Part shown: one piece after another, positions 9,687-19,074 of the stretch
Layout: each line of letters begins with the position of its first letter
Position numbering within the stretch: position 1 is the stretch's first letter
Source: Burkholderia arboris
GTDB lineage: Bacteria; Pseudomonadota; Gammaproteobacteria; Burkholderiales; Burkholderiaceae
Assembly: GCF_902499125.1 (NCBI RefSeq)
Contig: NZ_CABVPX010000003.1
Span: 62,001-126,000 of the forward strand
DNA: 64,000 nt
Direction: 5' to 3'
Translations under genes and position numbers: made by a program
The notes under the pieces: generated by a model
Databases searched by the model: none
Told to the model about the DNA's origin: nothing
The model's input: only the letters and a program-made list of their open reading frames with translations

Positions 9687-10483
9687 GCGCGTCCGGCTCG
9701 TTTTCCTCGCTGACGGGCGACGACGCGCCGTCGATCTTGCGCAACGACGACGACGGCATCGCGTGGCTGACGATCCATCGCCCGCACGTCGCCAATGCGC
9801 TGTCCGCCGAAGCGATCCGGCGCCTGTGCGACGAACTCGTCACGCTCGACGACAACCCGTCGATCCGCGTCATCGTGATCCGCGGCTCGGGCGAACGCGC
9901 GTTCAGCGCGGGCGTCGATCTCGGCGATCCCGAGATACGCGGGATGCAGCCGATGCGCGGGCTCGCCCGCAACGTGCACGAGCTGATTCTCGAACTGCGC
10001 AAGCCGACGATCGCGGCCGTCAACGGCCACGCCATCGGCGGCGGCTGCGAAATCGCGCTCGCGTGCGACCTGCGGATCGCCGCCGATCACGCGACCTTCG
10101 CGCTGCCCGAAGCGCGGGTCGGGATGGGCGCGAACTTCGCGAGCGTGCTGCTGCCGCGCCTGCTGCCGCGCGCGATCGCGATGGAGCTGCTGTTCACGGG
10201 CCGCCGCTTCGACGCGGACGAAGCGCAGCGCGCCGGCTTGCTGAACTGCGTCGTCCCCGGCGCCGCACTCGACGACACCGTGCGCGAACTGGCGCAGACG
10301 ATCGCCGCGAACGCGCCGCTCACGATCCGCCGCATCAAGGAAACCGCGACGCGCAGCCAGGGGCTGCCGGTGGCCGCCGCGCTGCGGCTGGACGTCGGCC
10401 CCGACGTCTACGCGAGCGAGGACCGGATCGAGGGCGCCCGCGCGTTTCTCGAGAAGCGCAAGCCGGTATTCAAGGGGCGCTGA
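9683..10483 (+). CDS. Enoyl-CoA hydratase/isomerase family protein
   Basis: The product has 266 residues with a crotonase fold. Unlike the first crotonase of the cluster it keeps both canonical catalytic glutamates: Glu123 in IGGGCEIA and Glu143 in ALPEARVG, separated by the usual 20 residues. It therefore probably performs hydration of a 2-enoyl-CoA in the pathway. The ATG overlaps the stop codon of the CoA-transferase. A porin gene follows after 86 bp, so the enzymes and outer-membrane entry appear to be one transcription unit. Confidence 0.88.
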   Translation: MSASGSFSSLTGDDAPSILRNDDDGIAWLTIHRPHVANALSAEAIRRLCDELVTLDDNPSIRVIVIRGSGERAFSAGVDLGDPEIRGMQPMRGLARNVHELILELRKPTIAAVNGHAIGGGCEIALACDLRIAADHATFALPEARVGMGANFASVLLPRLLPRAIAMELLFTGRRFDADEAQRAGLLNCVVPGAALDDTVRELAQTIAANAPLTIRRIKETATRSQGLPVAAALRLDVGPDVYASEDRIEGARAFLEKRKPVFKGR

Positions 10484-10569
10484 ACCCGATACGGCACGGC
10501 GACACCCCGCGCGCAACCGCTCCCAGAACGCGGGCGCGCAAAAAAAAGACATGGAACGGAGACACCTTC

Positions 10570-11622
10570 ATGCAACGGAAAGCACTCCTGATCGGCGCGT
10601 GCATGCTGTGCGCCACGTCGGCGCACGCGTCGTCGGTCACGCTGTACGGGATCGTCGACAGCTACGTCGAATTCGATCGCATCGGCAGCCTGTCGAGCGT
10701 GCGGCAAAGCGGCGGCGGCTCGTCGACGAGCCGCTTCGGCCTCACGGGCGTCGAGGATCTCGGCGGCGGCACATCGACGAAGTTCGTGCTGGAAAGCGGC
10801 TTCTCGCCGGCCGACGGATCGTTCCAGGGCGGCACGCTGTTCTACCGGCAGGCCTACGTGTCGCTGCAGAACACGCGCTACGGCGACCTCCGGCTCGGCC
10901 GGCAATACACGCCCGCGTTCTACGTCGTGTACGACGGCGATCCGTTCGGGCTCAACGAACGATTGTCGCCGCTCGCGCTGCTCGCGACGTCGACCGACAC
11001 GATCACGAGCAACACGACCCCGCCGATTCCGCGCTTCAACCAGGCGGCGTCGTATCTGAGCCCCGACTGGAACGGCCTGCGCGTGATGGCCACGTACGGC
11101 TTTCCGACGCCGAACGCGCTGTCGACGCAAGCCGGGCGCAACTACGGCGCCGGGCTCCAGTACCGGATCGGCGGGCTCTACCTCGGCGCCGGCTTCCAGG
11201 GCGACACATCGGCCGGCAACCTGGCGCCCGTCGTCTCGCCGTCGACGACGCGCCACTACGTATTCGCGGCCAACTACGCGTTCGCGCGCGTCAAGCTGTA
11301 CGCCGCGTTCCTGTACGGCGTCGGCACGGCGCCGCACCTGCCCGCGTTCTCGACCGCGAGCGCCGGCGCGTCGATCAACGTCGGCGCGCTCGATCGCGTG
11401 CTCGTCTCGATCGTGCGCCGCGACGTGAAAGGCTCGGCGAACGACGCGACCGCGCTCGGCGTCGGCTACGACCATCCGCTGTCGAAGCGCACCTCGCTCT
11501 ATGCACGCTATCTCTACATGAAGAACGGCGGCGACGCCCGCAACACGGTCGTCGTCGGCCTGCAGCCGCAACCGGGCGGCACCGAGCAGGTGTTCGCGCT
11601 CGGCATCGTTCACCGCTTCTGA
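10570..11622 (+). CDS. Gram-negative porin (Porin_4 family)
   Basis: The product has 350 residues. A signal peptide ends at about residue 20 (SAHA then SSVTLYGIVD), and the mature start SSVTLYG is typical of beta-proteobacterial 16-strand porins. Alternating polar and aromatic strands run to a C-terminal Phe (GIVHRF), the outer-membrane assembly signal. It would form a trimeric pore, probably for the substrate of this catabolic cluster given its position between pathway genes. Specificity cannot be read from the sequence. Confidence 0.9.
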   Translation: MQRKALLIGACMLCATSAHASSVTLYGIVDSYVEFDRIGSLSSVRQSGGGSSTSRFGLTGVEDLGGGTSTKFVLESGFSPADGSFQGGTLFYRQAYVSLQNTRYGDLRLGRQYTPAFYVVYDGDPFGLNERLSPLALLATSTDTITSNTTPPIPRFNQAASYLSPDWNGLRVMATYGFPTPNALSTQAGRNYGAGLQYRIGGLYLGAGFQGDTSAGNLAPVVSPSTTRHYVFAANYAFARVKLYAAFLYGVGTAPHLPAFSTASAGASINVGALDRVLVSIVRRDVKGSANDATALGVGYDHPLSKRTSLYARYLYMKNGGDARNTVVVGLQPQPGGTEQVFALGIVHRF

Positions 11623-11632
11623 CGGAGTGTCC

Positions 11633-12955
11633 ATGACCCCGACCCTTTCCACTCACCCGGCCGCCGTCGACGAGCGCGCGACGCAGGCGCTCTACCGCCG
11701 GATCTCGCGCAGGCTGCTGCCGTTCCTGATCCTCTGCTACACGCTGTCGTTCATCGACCGGATCAACATCGGTTTCGCGCACGCGCAGATGGCCGCCGAA
11801 CTGCACTTCTCCGACGCCGTCTACGGGCTCGGCGCGGGCATCTTCTTCATCGGCTACATGGCATTCGAGATTCCGAGCAACGCGTTGCTTGCGCGGATCG
11901 GTGCACGCAAGACGATCGCCCGGATCATGGTGCTGTGGGGGCTCGGCTCGGCCGCGACGATGTTCGTCACGACGCCCGCGCAGTTCTACGCGTGCCGCTT
12001 CCTGCTCGGCGTGTTCGAGGCCGGCTTCTTCCCCGGCATCCTGTTCTATCTCGGCGCGTGGTATCCGCCGCGGCAGCGCGCGAAGGCATTCGCGCTGTTC
12101 ATGACCGCGCTGTACCTCGCGGGACTGATCGCCGGCCCCGTGTCGGGCGCGATCCTCTCTTACTTCGACGGCGCCGCCGGCCTGAGCGGCTGGCAATGGC
12201 TGTTCCTCGTCGAAGGGCTGCCGAGCAGCGTGCTCGGCCTCGTCGCGCTGCGCTTTCTCGACGACCGGCCGGACGACGCACGCTGGCTGTCGGATGCCGA
12301 CAAGGCCGCGCTGCGCGCCGCGCATGCGCAGGCCGAAGCCGGCACGCCGGACGCAAACGCGGCGCGGCCACTGCTCGCACACCGCGACTTCTGGCTGCTG
12401 TGCGCGGCCAATTTCGCGATCGCGGCCGCCGGCTACGCGCTCGTGTTCTGGATGCCCGTGATCCTGCATCGCGGCGGGCTGCATGGCGCGATGCAGATCG
12501 GTCTGCTGTCCGCGCTCCCCTACCTGTGCGGCATCGTCGGCATGCTCGCGATGGGCTGGCGCACCGAGCGCCGGCGCGAATGGCGCGGGCACGGCGCCGG
12601 CGCGATGCTCGCGTGTGCGGCCGCGCTCGCCGGGCTGGCGAGCGTCGGCGGCACATCGCACCTGCTGATCGCGCTCTGCCTCGCGGTCGCCACGCACGCC
12701 GCGTCGTTGCCCGCTTTCTGGGTGCTGCCGGGGCTCGCACTGCCGAAGCGCTCGATGGCGGTCGCGATCGCGGCGATCACGATGTCCGGCGCGATCGGCG
12801 GGTTCGCGAGCCCGTTTCTGATGGGCGTGCTCAACACGGCCACCGGGTCGATGCGCGGCGGGCTGTATTTCAACGCCGCGCTGCTCGCGGCCGGCGCCAT
12901 CGCGTTGCTCGGCACGCTGCGCGGCCGCGCGGTGTCACGCGCGAACGCCGGCTGA
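11633..12955 (+). CDS. MFS transporter, anion:cation symporter (ACS) type
   Basis: The product has 440 residues and about 12 membrane helices. The N-terminal signature SFIDRINIGFAHAQM, the loop-2/3 motif RIGARKTIARIMVLWG and the FEAGFFPG segment are those of the ACS subfamily (phthalate, tartrate, hexuronate and galactonate carriers). It probably imports the organic acid used by the surrounding enzymes. I chose the ATG at 11633 because GGAG at 11624 gives it proper spacing, whereas the in-frame GTG at 11627 overlaps that site. It begins 10 bp after the porin stop. Confidence 0.9.
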   Translation: MTPTLSTHPAAVDERATQALYRRISRRLLPFLILCYTLSFIDRINIGFAHAQMAAELHFSDAVYGLGAGIFFIGYMAFEIPSNALLARIGARKTIARIMVLWGLGSAATMFVTTPAQFYACRFLLGVFEAGFFPGILFYLGAWYPPRQRAKAFALFMTALYLAGLIAGPVSGAILSYFDGAAGLSGWQWLFLVEGLPSSVLGLVALRFLDDRPDDARWLSDADKAALRAAHAQAEAGTPDANAARPLLAHRDFWLLCAANFAIAAAGYALVFWMPVILHRGGLHGAMQIGLLSALPYLCGIVGMLAMGWRTERRREWRGHGAGAMLACAAALAGLASVGGTSHLLIALCLAVATHAASLPAFWVLPGLALPKRSMAVAIAAITMSGAIGGFASPFLMGVLNTATGSMRGGLYFNAALLAAGAIALLGTLRGRAVSRANAG

Positions 12956-12993
12956 CGGCATCGACCTCCCTTTTCTCCCACTCATCGACTCCC

Positions 12994-14148
12994 ATGAATT
13001 TCGACCTTGAACTCGAACACCGGATGATCCGCGACCTCGTCGCACGTTTCGTGAAGGACGAGCTGATTCCGCTCGAAGCAGCCGTCATGGCGCGCGAGGC
13101 CGACGGCCAGCGTTTCGGGCTGCTCGACGATGAACGCTCGCACCTCGACGCGCGTTCCCGACAACTCGGCCTGTGGGGCCTCGACGCGCCACTCGATGCC
13201 GGTGGCTCGGACCTGCCGGCCGTCGCGATGGTCGGCGTGAACGAGGCGATCGGCACGACCGTGACACCGTACATCCTGCCGCCCGATTCACCGAACCTGC
13301 GGATGCTGTGCGAAGTGGCCGACGACGCACAGCGCGCGCGCTATCTCGACCCGTACGCACGCGGCGTCACGCACGCCGCGATGGCGATCTCCGAACCCGG
13401 CGCCGGCTCGGATCCGGGCGCGTTGTCGACGACGGCCGTGCGCGACGGCGACAGCTGGGTACTGAACGGCCGGAAGATCTGGATCAGCCACGCGCCTGAA
13501 GCCGACTGGACGATCGTGATGGCGCTCACCGATCGAAGCAAGGGCAAGCGCGGCGGCATGTCGGCGTTCATCGTCGATCGCGACACGCCGGGCTTCGTCA
13601 TCGAGCGCCGGATCCCGATGATCGGCGGACTGTCGACGTATGAAATCGTGCTGGAGGACTGCCGCATTCCCGCGGCGCAACTGCTGGGCCAGGAAGGCGC
13701 CGGCTTCGCGCCGATGCAGGCACGGCTCGCGAACCGGCGGCTGGAGATGGCCGCGTGGTGCATCGGCCGCGCCGAGCGCGCGGTCACGATGCTGTGCGAC
13801 TATGCGAAACAGCGCAAGACCTTCGGTGTGCCGCTCGCGGAACGCCAGGCGGTCCAGTGGTGGGTCGCCGACGCGCTCACGCAGATCCACGCGTGCCGCC
13901 TCATGACCTACGAAGCGGCCGCGCGCGTGGATGCCGGGCAGGATGCACGCACGCAGATTTCGATGGTCAAGGTGTTCGCCACCGAAACGGCATCGACCGT
14001 CATCGATCATGCGATGCAGACGCTCGGCGCGATGGGCATGACGAAGGAAATGCCGTTGCAGCAGATGGCCAGCGAAGCGCGGTTGATGCGCATCTTCGAA
14101 GGCCCGACCGAGGTGCACCGTTGGGTCATCGCGCGCAGCGTGCTCTGA
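12994..14148 (+). CDS. Acyl-CoA dehydrogenase
   Basis: The product has 384 residues with the three ACAD domains. The flavin-binding AISEPGAGSD motif (about 130-139) and WISHAP are present. The C-terminal QTLGAMGMTKEMPLQQM segment is followed by RIFEGPTEVHR, whose Glu369 is the likely catalytic base. It oxidises an acyl-CoA to the 2-enoyl-CoA with FAD and hands electrons to ETF. The substrate would be made by the CoA-transferase at 8466 and the product used by the crotonases, as in carnitine-type or branched-acid pathways. It starts 38 bp after the MFS gene. Confidence 0.9.
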   Translation: MNFDLELEHRMIRDLVARFVKDELIPLEAAVMAREADGQRFGLLDDERSHLDARSRQLGLWGLDAPLDAGGSDLPAVAMVGVNEAIGTTVTPYILPPDSPNLRMLCEVADDAQRARYLDPYARGVTHAAMAISEPGAGSDPGALSTTAVRDGDSWVLNGRKIWISHAPEADWTIVMALTDRSKGKRGGMSAFIVDRDTPGFVIERRIPMIGGLSTYEIVLEDCRIPAAQLLGQEGAGFAPMQARLANRRLEMAAWCIGRAERAVTMLCDYAKQRKTFGVPLAERQAVQWWVADALTQIHACRLMTYEAAARVDAGQDARTQISMVKVFATETASTVIDHAMQTLGAMGMTKEMPLQQMASEARLMRIFEGPTEVHRWVIARSVL

Positions 14149-14186
14149 CCACGGCGCACCTCCTACCTTCATGATGGAGCCACGCG

Positions 14187-15125
14187 TTGGACACCCTGCA
14201 TCTCGTCGATCCTGAAATCCGCCCGCTGCTCGAGACCTGGCCGACCGTCACGCTCGGCGTCGAAAACCTCGCGCAGTCGCGCGAACGCGTGCTGCCGCTG
14301 CCGCCGCCCGACCTTGCCGGCAGCACGCTCGAACGCCACATGGTGCCCGGTCCCGCCGGCGCGCCGGACGTCCCGGTCCTCGTCTACCTGCCCGACGATC
14401 ACGCGCGCCCGCTCCCGGCGATCGTCCACATGCACGGCGGCGGCTTCGTGCGCGGCAAGGCGAAGGATCTCGAGGCGGTGCACCGGTCGCTCGTCACGCA
14501 GCTCGGCTGCGCGCTGATCTCGATCGACTACCGGCTCGCGCCGGAAACCGTGTTTCCCGGCGCGATCGAAGATTGCTACGCGGCGCTCGCCTGGGTCTTC
14601 CGCCATGCCGATACGCTCGGCATCGACGCAACGCGGATCGGCGTGGCCGGCGAAAGCGCGGGCGGCGGGTTCGCCGCCGCGCTGGCGCTGCTGGCCGGTG
14701 ACCGCGGCGAATACCGGCTCGCGTTCCAGCACCTGGTCTATCCGATGCTCGACGATCGCACCTGCACGCGCACGCCGCATCCGCATACCGGCGAATTCGT
14801 CTGGCATGCGGCCAACAACCGGTTCGGCTGGACCTCGCTGCTCGGTCACGCGCCAGGCATCGACGGCGTGTCGCCCTACGCGGCCGCCGCGCGCGCCACG
14901 CGGCTCGACGGCCTGCCGCCCGCGTTCCTGTCGGTCGGCTCGCTCGACCTGTTCCTCGACGAAAATCTCGACTATGCGCAGCGCCTGCTCCGCGCGGGCG
15001 TGCCGACGGAACTGCACGTGCTGCCCGGCGGCGTGCACGGTTTCGACATCGTGCCTGGCGCACGCGTGTCCGAAACGGCGCGCCGCCTGAGCCACGACGC
15101 GCTGCGCCGCTTCCTGCACGGCTGA
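14187..15125 (+). CDS. Alpha/beta-hydrolase, hormone-sensitive-lipase family esterase
   Basis: The product has 312 residues. The HSL oxyanion motif HGGGF is at 83-87 and the nucleophile elbow GESAGG has Ser157. The acid residue is probably in SVGSLDLFLDEN and the His in PGGVHGFDIV. It hydrolyses short-chain esters, and in this operon it may release the acid that the CoA-transferase activates. The only suitable start is a TTG at 14187 with a TGGAG ribosome site; the nearby ATGs at 14171 and 14174 are out of frame. It is the last gene before a strong hairpin. Confidence 0.85.
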   Translation: MDTLHLVDPEIRPLLETWPTVTLGVENLAQSRERVLPLPPPDLAGSTLERHMVPGPAGAPDVPVLVYLPDDHARPLPAIVHMHGGGFVRGKAKDLEAVHRSLVTQLGCALISIDYRLAPETVFPGAIEDCYAALAWVFRHADTLGIDATRIGVAGESAGGGFAAALALLAGDRGEYRLAFQHLVYPMLDDRTCTRTPHPHTGEFVWHAANNRFGWTSLLGHAPGIDGVSPYAAAARATRLDGLPPAFLSVGSLDLFLDENLDYAQRLLRAGVPTELHVLPGGVHGFDIVPGARVSETARRLSHDALRRFLHG

Positions 15126-15135
15126 CGAAAACGAC

Positions 15136-15157
15136 GCGGGCGGCCGAAGCCGCCCGC
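15136..15157. terminator. Hairpin between convergent esterase and prpF genes
   Basis: GCGGGCGGC, a CGAA tetraloop and GCCGCCCGC form a perfect 9-bp GC stem in the 58-bp gap between two convergent stops. There is no clear U-tract. It probably terminates or protects transcripts from both sides. Confidence 0.65.
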
Positions 15158-15183
15158 ATCTCCATCGATACCGCCCGCAACGA

Positions 15184-16374
15184 TCAGAACGCGTCGCCCG
15201 GCACCCGCACCCAGCCTTCCATCAACACGCGCGCGCTGCGGCTCATGATCGCCTTCGTGACGCTCCACTCGCCGTTCTCGAGCTGTGCTTCCGCGCCGAC
15301 GCGCAGCGTGCCCGACGGATGGCCGAAGCGCACCGCGTTGCGTGCGCCGCCGCCCGCCGCGAGATTGACGAGCGTGCCGGGGATCGCCGCGGCCGTGCCG
15401 ATCGCGACTGCCGCCGTGCCCATCATCGCGTGGTGCAGCTTGCCCATCGACATCGCGCGCACCAGCAGGTCGACGTCGCCCGCGTTCACGCGCTTGCCGC
15501 TCGATGCGACGTAATCGGCCGGCTTCGCGACGAACGCGATCTTCGGCGTGTGCTGCCGCGTCGCGATTTCATCGAGCGTATCGATCAGGCCCATGCGCAG
15601 CGCGCCGTGCGCGCGGATCGTCTCGAACTTCTCGAGCGCCTTCGCATCGCCGTTGATCGCGTCCTGCAGCTCGGTGCCCGTATAGCCGATCGCTTCCGCC
15701 TCGACGAAGATCGTCGGGATGCCCGCGTTGATCATCGTCGCCTTCAGCGTGCCGACGCCCGGCACCGCGAGATCGTCGACGAGGTTGCCGGTCGGGAACA
15801 TCGACCCGCCCGCCCCTTCTTCCTCGGCGGCCGGGTCCATGAATTCGAGCTGCACTTCGGCGGCCGGGAACGTGACGCCGTCCAGCTCGAAGTCGCCCGT
15901 CTCCTGCACCGCGCCGTTCGTGACCGGCACGTGCGCGATGATGGTCTTGCCGATGTTCGCCTGCCAGATCCGCACGGTCGCGACGCCGTCGCGCGGCACG
16001 CGCGCCGGATCGACGAGCCCGCCGCTGATCGCGAACGGGCCGACGGCCGCCGACAGGTTGCCGCAGTTGCCGGTCCAGTCGACGAACGCCTTGTCGATCG
16101 CGACCTGGCCGAACAGGTAGTCGACGTCGTGGCCGGGCCGCGTGCTCTTCGACACGATCACCGTCTTGCTGGTGGACGACGTCGCGCCGCCCATCCCGTC
16201 GATCTGCTTGCCGTACGGATCGGGGCTGCCGATCACGCGCAGCAGCAGCGCGTCGCGCGCGGCGCCCGGCGCCTGCGCGGCGTCCGGCAGATCCTGCAGC
16301 CGGAAGAACACGCCCTTGCTGGTGCCGCCGCGAATGTAGGTCGCGGGAATCCTGATTTGAGGAATGTGAGCCAT
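15184..16374 (-). CDS. prpF: 2-methylaconitate cis-trans isomerase PrpF
   Basis: The product has 396 residues and matches PrpF, the isomerase that converts the AcnD product to the 2-methylaconitate isomer used in the 2-methylcitrate cycle. Recognisable segments are the N-terminal IPATYIRGGTSKGVFF, the DGMGGATSSTSK stretch and DWTGNCGNLSAAVG, typical of the diaminopimelate-epimerase-like fold. It lies 24 bp downstream of acnD on the same strand, as in organisms that use the AcnD/PrpF pair in place of PrpD. It is the last gene of the prpB-prpC-acnD-prpF unit. Confidence 0.95.
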   Translation of the reverse strand: MAHIPQIRIPATYIRGGTSKGVFFRLQDLPDAAQAPGAARDALLLRVIGSPDPYGKQIDGMGGATSSTSKTVIVSKSTRPGHDVDYLFGQVAIDKAFVDWTGNCGNLSAAVGPFAISGGLVDPARVPRDGVATVRIWQANIGKTIIAHVPVTNGAVQETGDFELDGVTFPAAEVQLEFMDPAAEEEGAGGSMFPTGNLVDDLAVPGVGTLKATMINAGIPTIFVEAEAIGYTGTELQDAINGDAKALEKFETIRAHGALRMGLIDTLDEIATRQHTPKIAFVAKPADYVASSGKRVNAGDVDLLVRAMSMGKLHHAMMGTAAVAIGTAAAIPGTLVNLAAGGGARNAVRFGHPSGTLRVGAEAQLENGEWSVTKAIMSRSARVLMEGWVRVPGDAF

Positions 16375-16398
16375 ATGTGTGTTCCCAATGTGCGCCCG

Positions 16399-18993
16399 TC
16401 AGGCCGCCTGCGACGATTCGAGGAAGTCCTGCGCGAAACGCTGCAGCACGCCACCCGCTTCGTAGATCGACACTTCCTCGGCCGTATCGAGCCGGCACGT
16501 CATCGGCACCTCGACGCGCTCGCCGTTCTTGCGGTGAATCACGAGCGTCAGGTCGGCGCGCGGCGTGCGCTCGCCGATCACGTCGAAGGTCTCGGTGCCG
16601 TCGATGCCGAGCGTCGTCCGGTTCGTGCCCGGCTTGAACTCGAGCGGCAGCACGCCCATCCCGATCAGGTTCGTGCGGTGGATCCGCTCGAAGCCTTCGG
16701 CGGCGATCGCCTCGACGCCCGCGAGCCGCACGCCCTTCGCGGCCCAGTCGCGCGACGAACCCTGGCCGTAGTCGGCACCGGCCACGACGATCAGCGGCTG
16801 CTTGCGATTCATGTACGTCTCGATCGCTTCCCACATCCGCATGACCTTGCCTTCCGGCTCGACGCGAGCGAGCGAGCCCTTCTTCACCGCGCCGTCGACG
16901 ACCGCCATCTCGTTGATCAGCGTCGGGTTCGCGAAGGTTGCGCGCTGCGCGGTCAGGTGGTCTCCCCGGTGCGTCGCGTACGAGTTGAAGTCTTCTTCCG
17001 GCAGGCCCATCTTCGCGAGGTATTCGCCGGCCGCGCTATCCAGCAGGATCGCGTTCGACGGCGACAGGTGGTCGGTCGTGATGTTGTCGCCGAGCACCGC
17101 GAGCGGGCGCATGCCCTGCAGCGTGCGCTCGCCGGCCAGCGCGCCTTCCCAGTACGGCGGACGGCGGATGTACGTGCTCTGCGCGCGCCAGTCGTACAGC
17201 GGCGCCGCGCGCTCGCCCGCATCGGCGCTGCGCGCGAACATCGGTTCGTAGACCTTGCGGAACTGTTCGGGCTTCACGCTCGACGCGACGATCGCATCGA
17301 TCTCCTCGTCGGTCGGCCAGATGTCCTTCAGCGTGACGGGCTTGCCGTCCTGGTCGTGACCGAGCACGTCCTTCTCGATGTCGAAGCGGATCGTGCCGGC
17401 GATCGCATACGCGACGACGAGCGGCGGCGACGCGAGGAACGCCTGCTTCGCATACGGGTGGATGCGGCCGTCGAAGTTGCGGTTGCCGGACAGCACGGCC
17501 GTCGCGTACAGGTCGCGATCGACGATCTCCTGCTGGATCTTCGGGTCGAGCGCGCCCGACATCCCGTTGCAGGTCGTGCACGCGAACGCCACGATGCCGA
17601 AGCCGAGCTTCTCGAGTTCGGGCAGCAGGTTCGCTTCTTCCAGATACAGCTCGACCGCCTTCGAGCCGGGCGCGAGCGAGCTCTTCACCCACGGCTTGCG
17701 CGTGAGGCCGCGCGCGTTCGCGTTGCGGGCGAGCAAGGCCGCGGCGATCACGTTGCGCGGGTTGCTGGTGTTCGTGCAGCTCGTGATCGCGGCGATGATC
17801 ACCGCGCCATCGGGCATTTCGCCCGCTTTTTCTTCCCACTGACCGGCAATCCCGCGCGCGGCGAGATCGGACGTCGGCAGCCGCTTGTGCGGGTTCGACG
17901 GGCCGGCCATGTTGCGCACGACGCTCGACAGGTCGAACGTCAGCGTGCGCTCGTATTGCGCATTGGCGAGCGTATCGGCCCACAGGCCCGCTGCCTTCGC
18001 ATAGGTCTCGACGAGCTTCACCTGCTCGTCGCTGCGGCCGGTGAGGCGCAGGTAGTCGGTCGTCTGGCCGTCGATGAAGAACATCGCGGCCGTCGCGCCG
18101 TATTCGGGCGCCATGTTCGAGATCGTCGCGCGATCGCCGAGCGTGAGGCTCGCCGCCCCTTCGCCGCGGAATTCCAGGTACGCGCCCACCACCTTTTCCT
18201 TGCGCAGGAACTCGGTCAGCGCGAGCACGACGTCGGTCGCGGTGATGCCGGGCTGGCGCTTGCCGGTCAGCTCGACGCCGATGATGTCGGGCAGGCGCAT
18301 CCACGACGCGCGGCCGAGCATCACGTTCTCGGCTTCGAGGCCGCCCACGCCGATCGCGATCACGCCGAGCGCGTCGACGTGCGGCGTGTGGCTGTCGGTG
18401 CCGACGCAGGTGTCCGGGTACGCGACGCCGTCCTGCGCCTGGATCACCGGCGACATTTTCTCGAGGTTGATCTGGTGCATGATGCCGTTGCCCGGCGGGA
18501 TCACGTCGACGTTCTCGAACGCCTTCTTCGTCCACTCGATGAAGTGGAAGCGATCCTCGTTGCGGCGATCCTCGATCGCGCGGTTCTTCGCGAACGCGTC
18601 CGGATCGAAGCCGCCGCATTCGACGGCGAGCGAGTGGTCGACGATCAGCTGCACGGCCACGACCGGGTTCACCTTCGCCGGGTCGCCGCCGCCGTCGGCG
18701 ATCGCGTCGCGCAGGCCGGCGAGATCGACGAGCGCCGTCTGCCCGAGGATGTCGTGGCACACCACGCGCGCCGGAAACCACGGGAAGTCGCGTTCACGCT
18801 TGCGCTCGATGATCTGCTTCAGCGACTCGGCGAGGATCGCCGGATCGCAGCGGCGCACGAGGTTTTCGGCGAGCACGCGCGACGTGTACGGCAGCGTGTC
18901 GTAGGCGCCGGGCGCGATCGCGTCGACCGCGGCGCGCGCGTCGAAATAATCCAGCGACGTGCCGGGCAGGGGTTTGCGGTTGGCGGTATTCAT
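16399..18993 (-). CDS. acnD: Fe/S-dependent 2-methylcitrate dehydratase AcnD
   Basis: The product has 864 residues, the length of AcnD. Aconitase-type cluster ligands are visible as Cys406 (TSCTNTSNP) and Cys472 and Cys475 (ACTTCNG). The substrate-binding GTDSHTPHVDALG and the swivel-domain GADYGQGSSRDWAAKG motifs are also present. It dehydrates 2-methylcitrate to a 2-methylaconitate isomer that PrpF then rearranges. Aconitase A is related, but the length and the adjacent prpF and prpC settle the assignment. It is transcribed on the minus strand after prpC with 81 bp between. Confidence 0.95.
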   Translation of the reverse strand: MNTANRKPLPGTSLDYFDARAAVDAIAPGAYDTLPYTSRVLAENLVRRCDPAILAESLKQIIERKRERDFPWFPARVVCHDILGQTALVDLAGLRDAIADGGGDPAKVNPVVAVQLIVDHSLAVECGGFDPDAFAKNRAIEDRRNEDRFHFIEWTKKAFENVDVIPPGNGIMHQINLEKMSPVIQAQDGVAYPDTCVGTDSHTPHVDALGVIAIGVGGLEAENVMLGRASWMRLPDIIGVELTGKRQPGITATDVVLALTEFLRKEKVVGAYLEFRGEGAASLTLGDRATISNMAPEYGATAAMFFIDGQTTDYLRLTGRSDEQVKLVETYAKAAGLWADTLANAQYERTLTFDLSSVVRNMAGPSNPHKRLPTSDLAARGIAGQWEEKAGEMPDGAVIIAAITSCTNTSNPRNVIAAALLARNANARGLTRKPWVKSSLAPGSKAVELYLEEANLLPELEKLGFGIVAFACTTCNGMSGALDPKIQQEIVDRDLYATAVLSGNRNFDGRIHPYAKQAFLASPPLVVAYAIAGTIRFDIEKDVLGHDQDGKPVTLKDIWPTDEEIDAIVASSVKPEQFRKVYEPMFARSADAGERAAPLYDWRAQSTYIRRPPYWEGALAGERTLQGMRPLAVLGDNITTDHLSPSNAILLDSAAGEYLAKMGLPEEDFNSYATHRGDHLTAQRATFANPTLINEMAVVDGAVKKGSLARVEPEGKVMRMWEAIETYMNRKQPLIVVAGADYGQGSSRDWAAKGVRLAGVEAIAAEGFERIHRTNLIGMGVLPLEFKPGTNRTTLGIDGTETFDVIGERTPRADLTLVIHRKNGERVEVPMTCRLDTAEEVSIYEAGGVLQRFAQDFLESSQAA

Positions 18994-19074
18994 GATGTGG
19001 GGCGGGAATCTGGGTATGACGTTCCGCGCGCGCCGGCAGCCCGCATCACGGGCGCCGGCACGCGCGGCGGGCGA

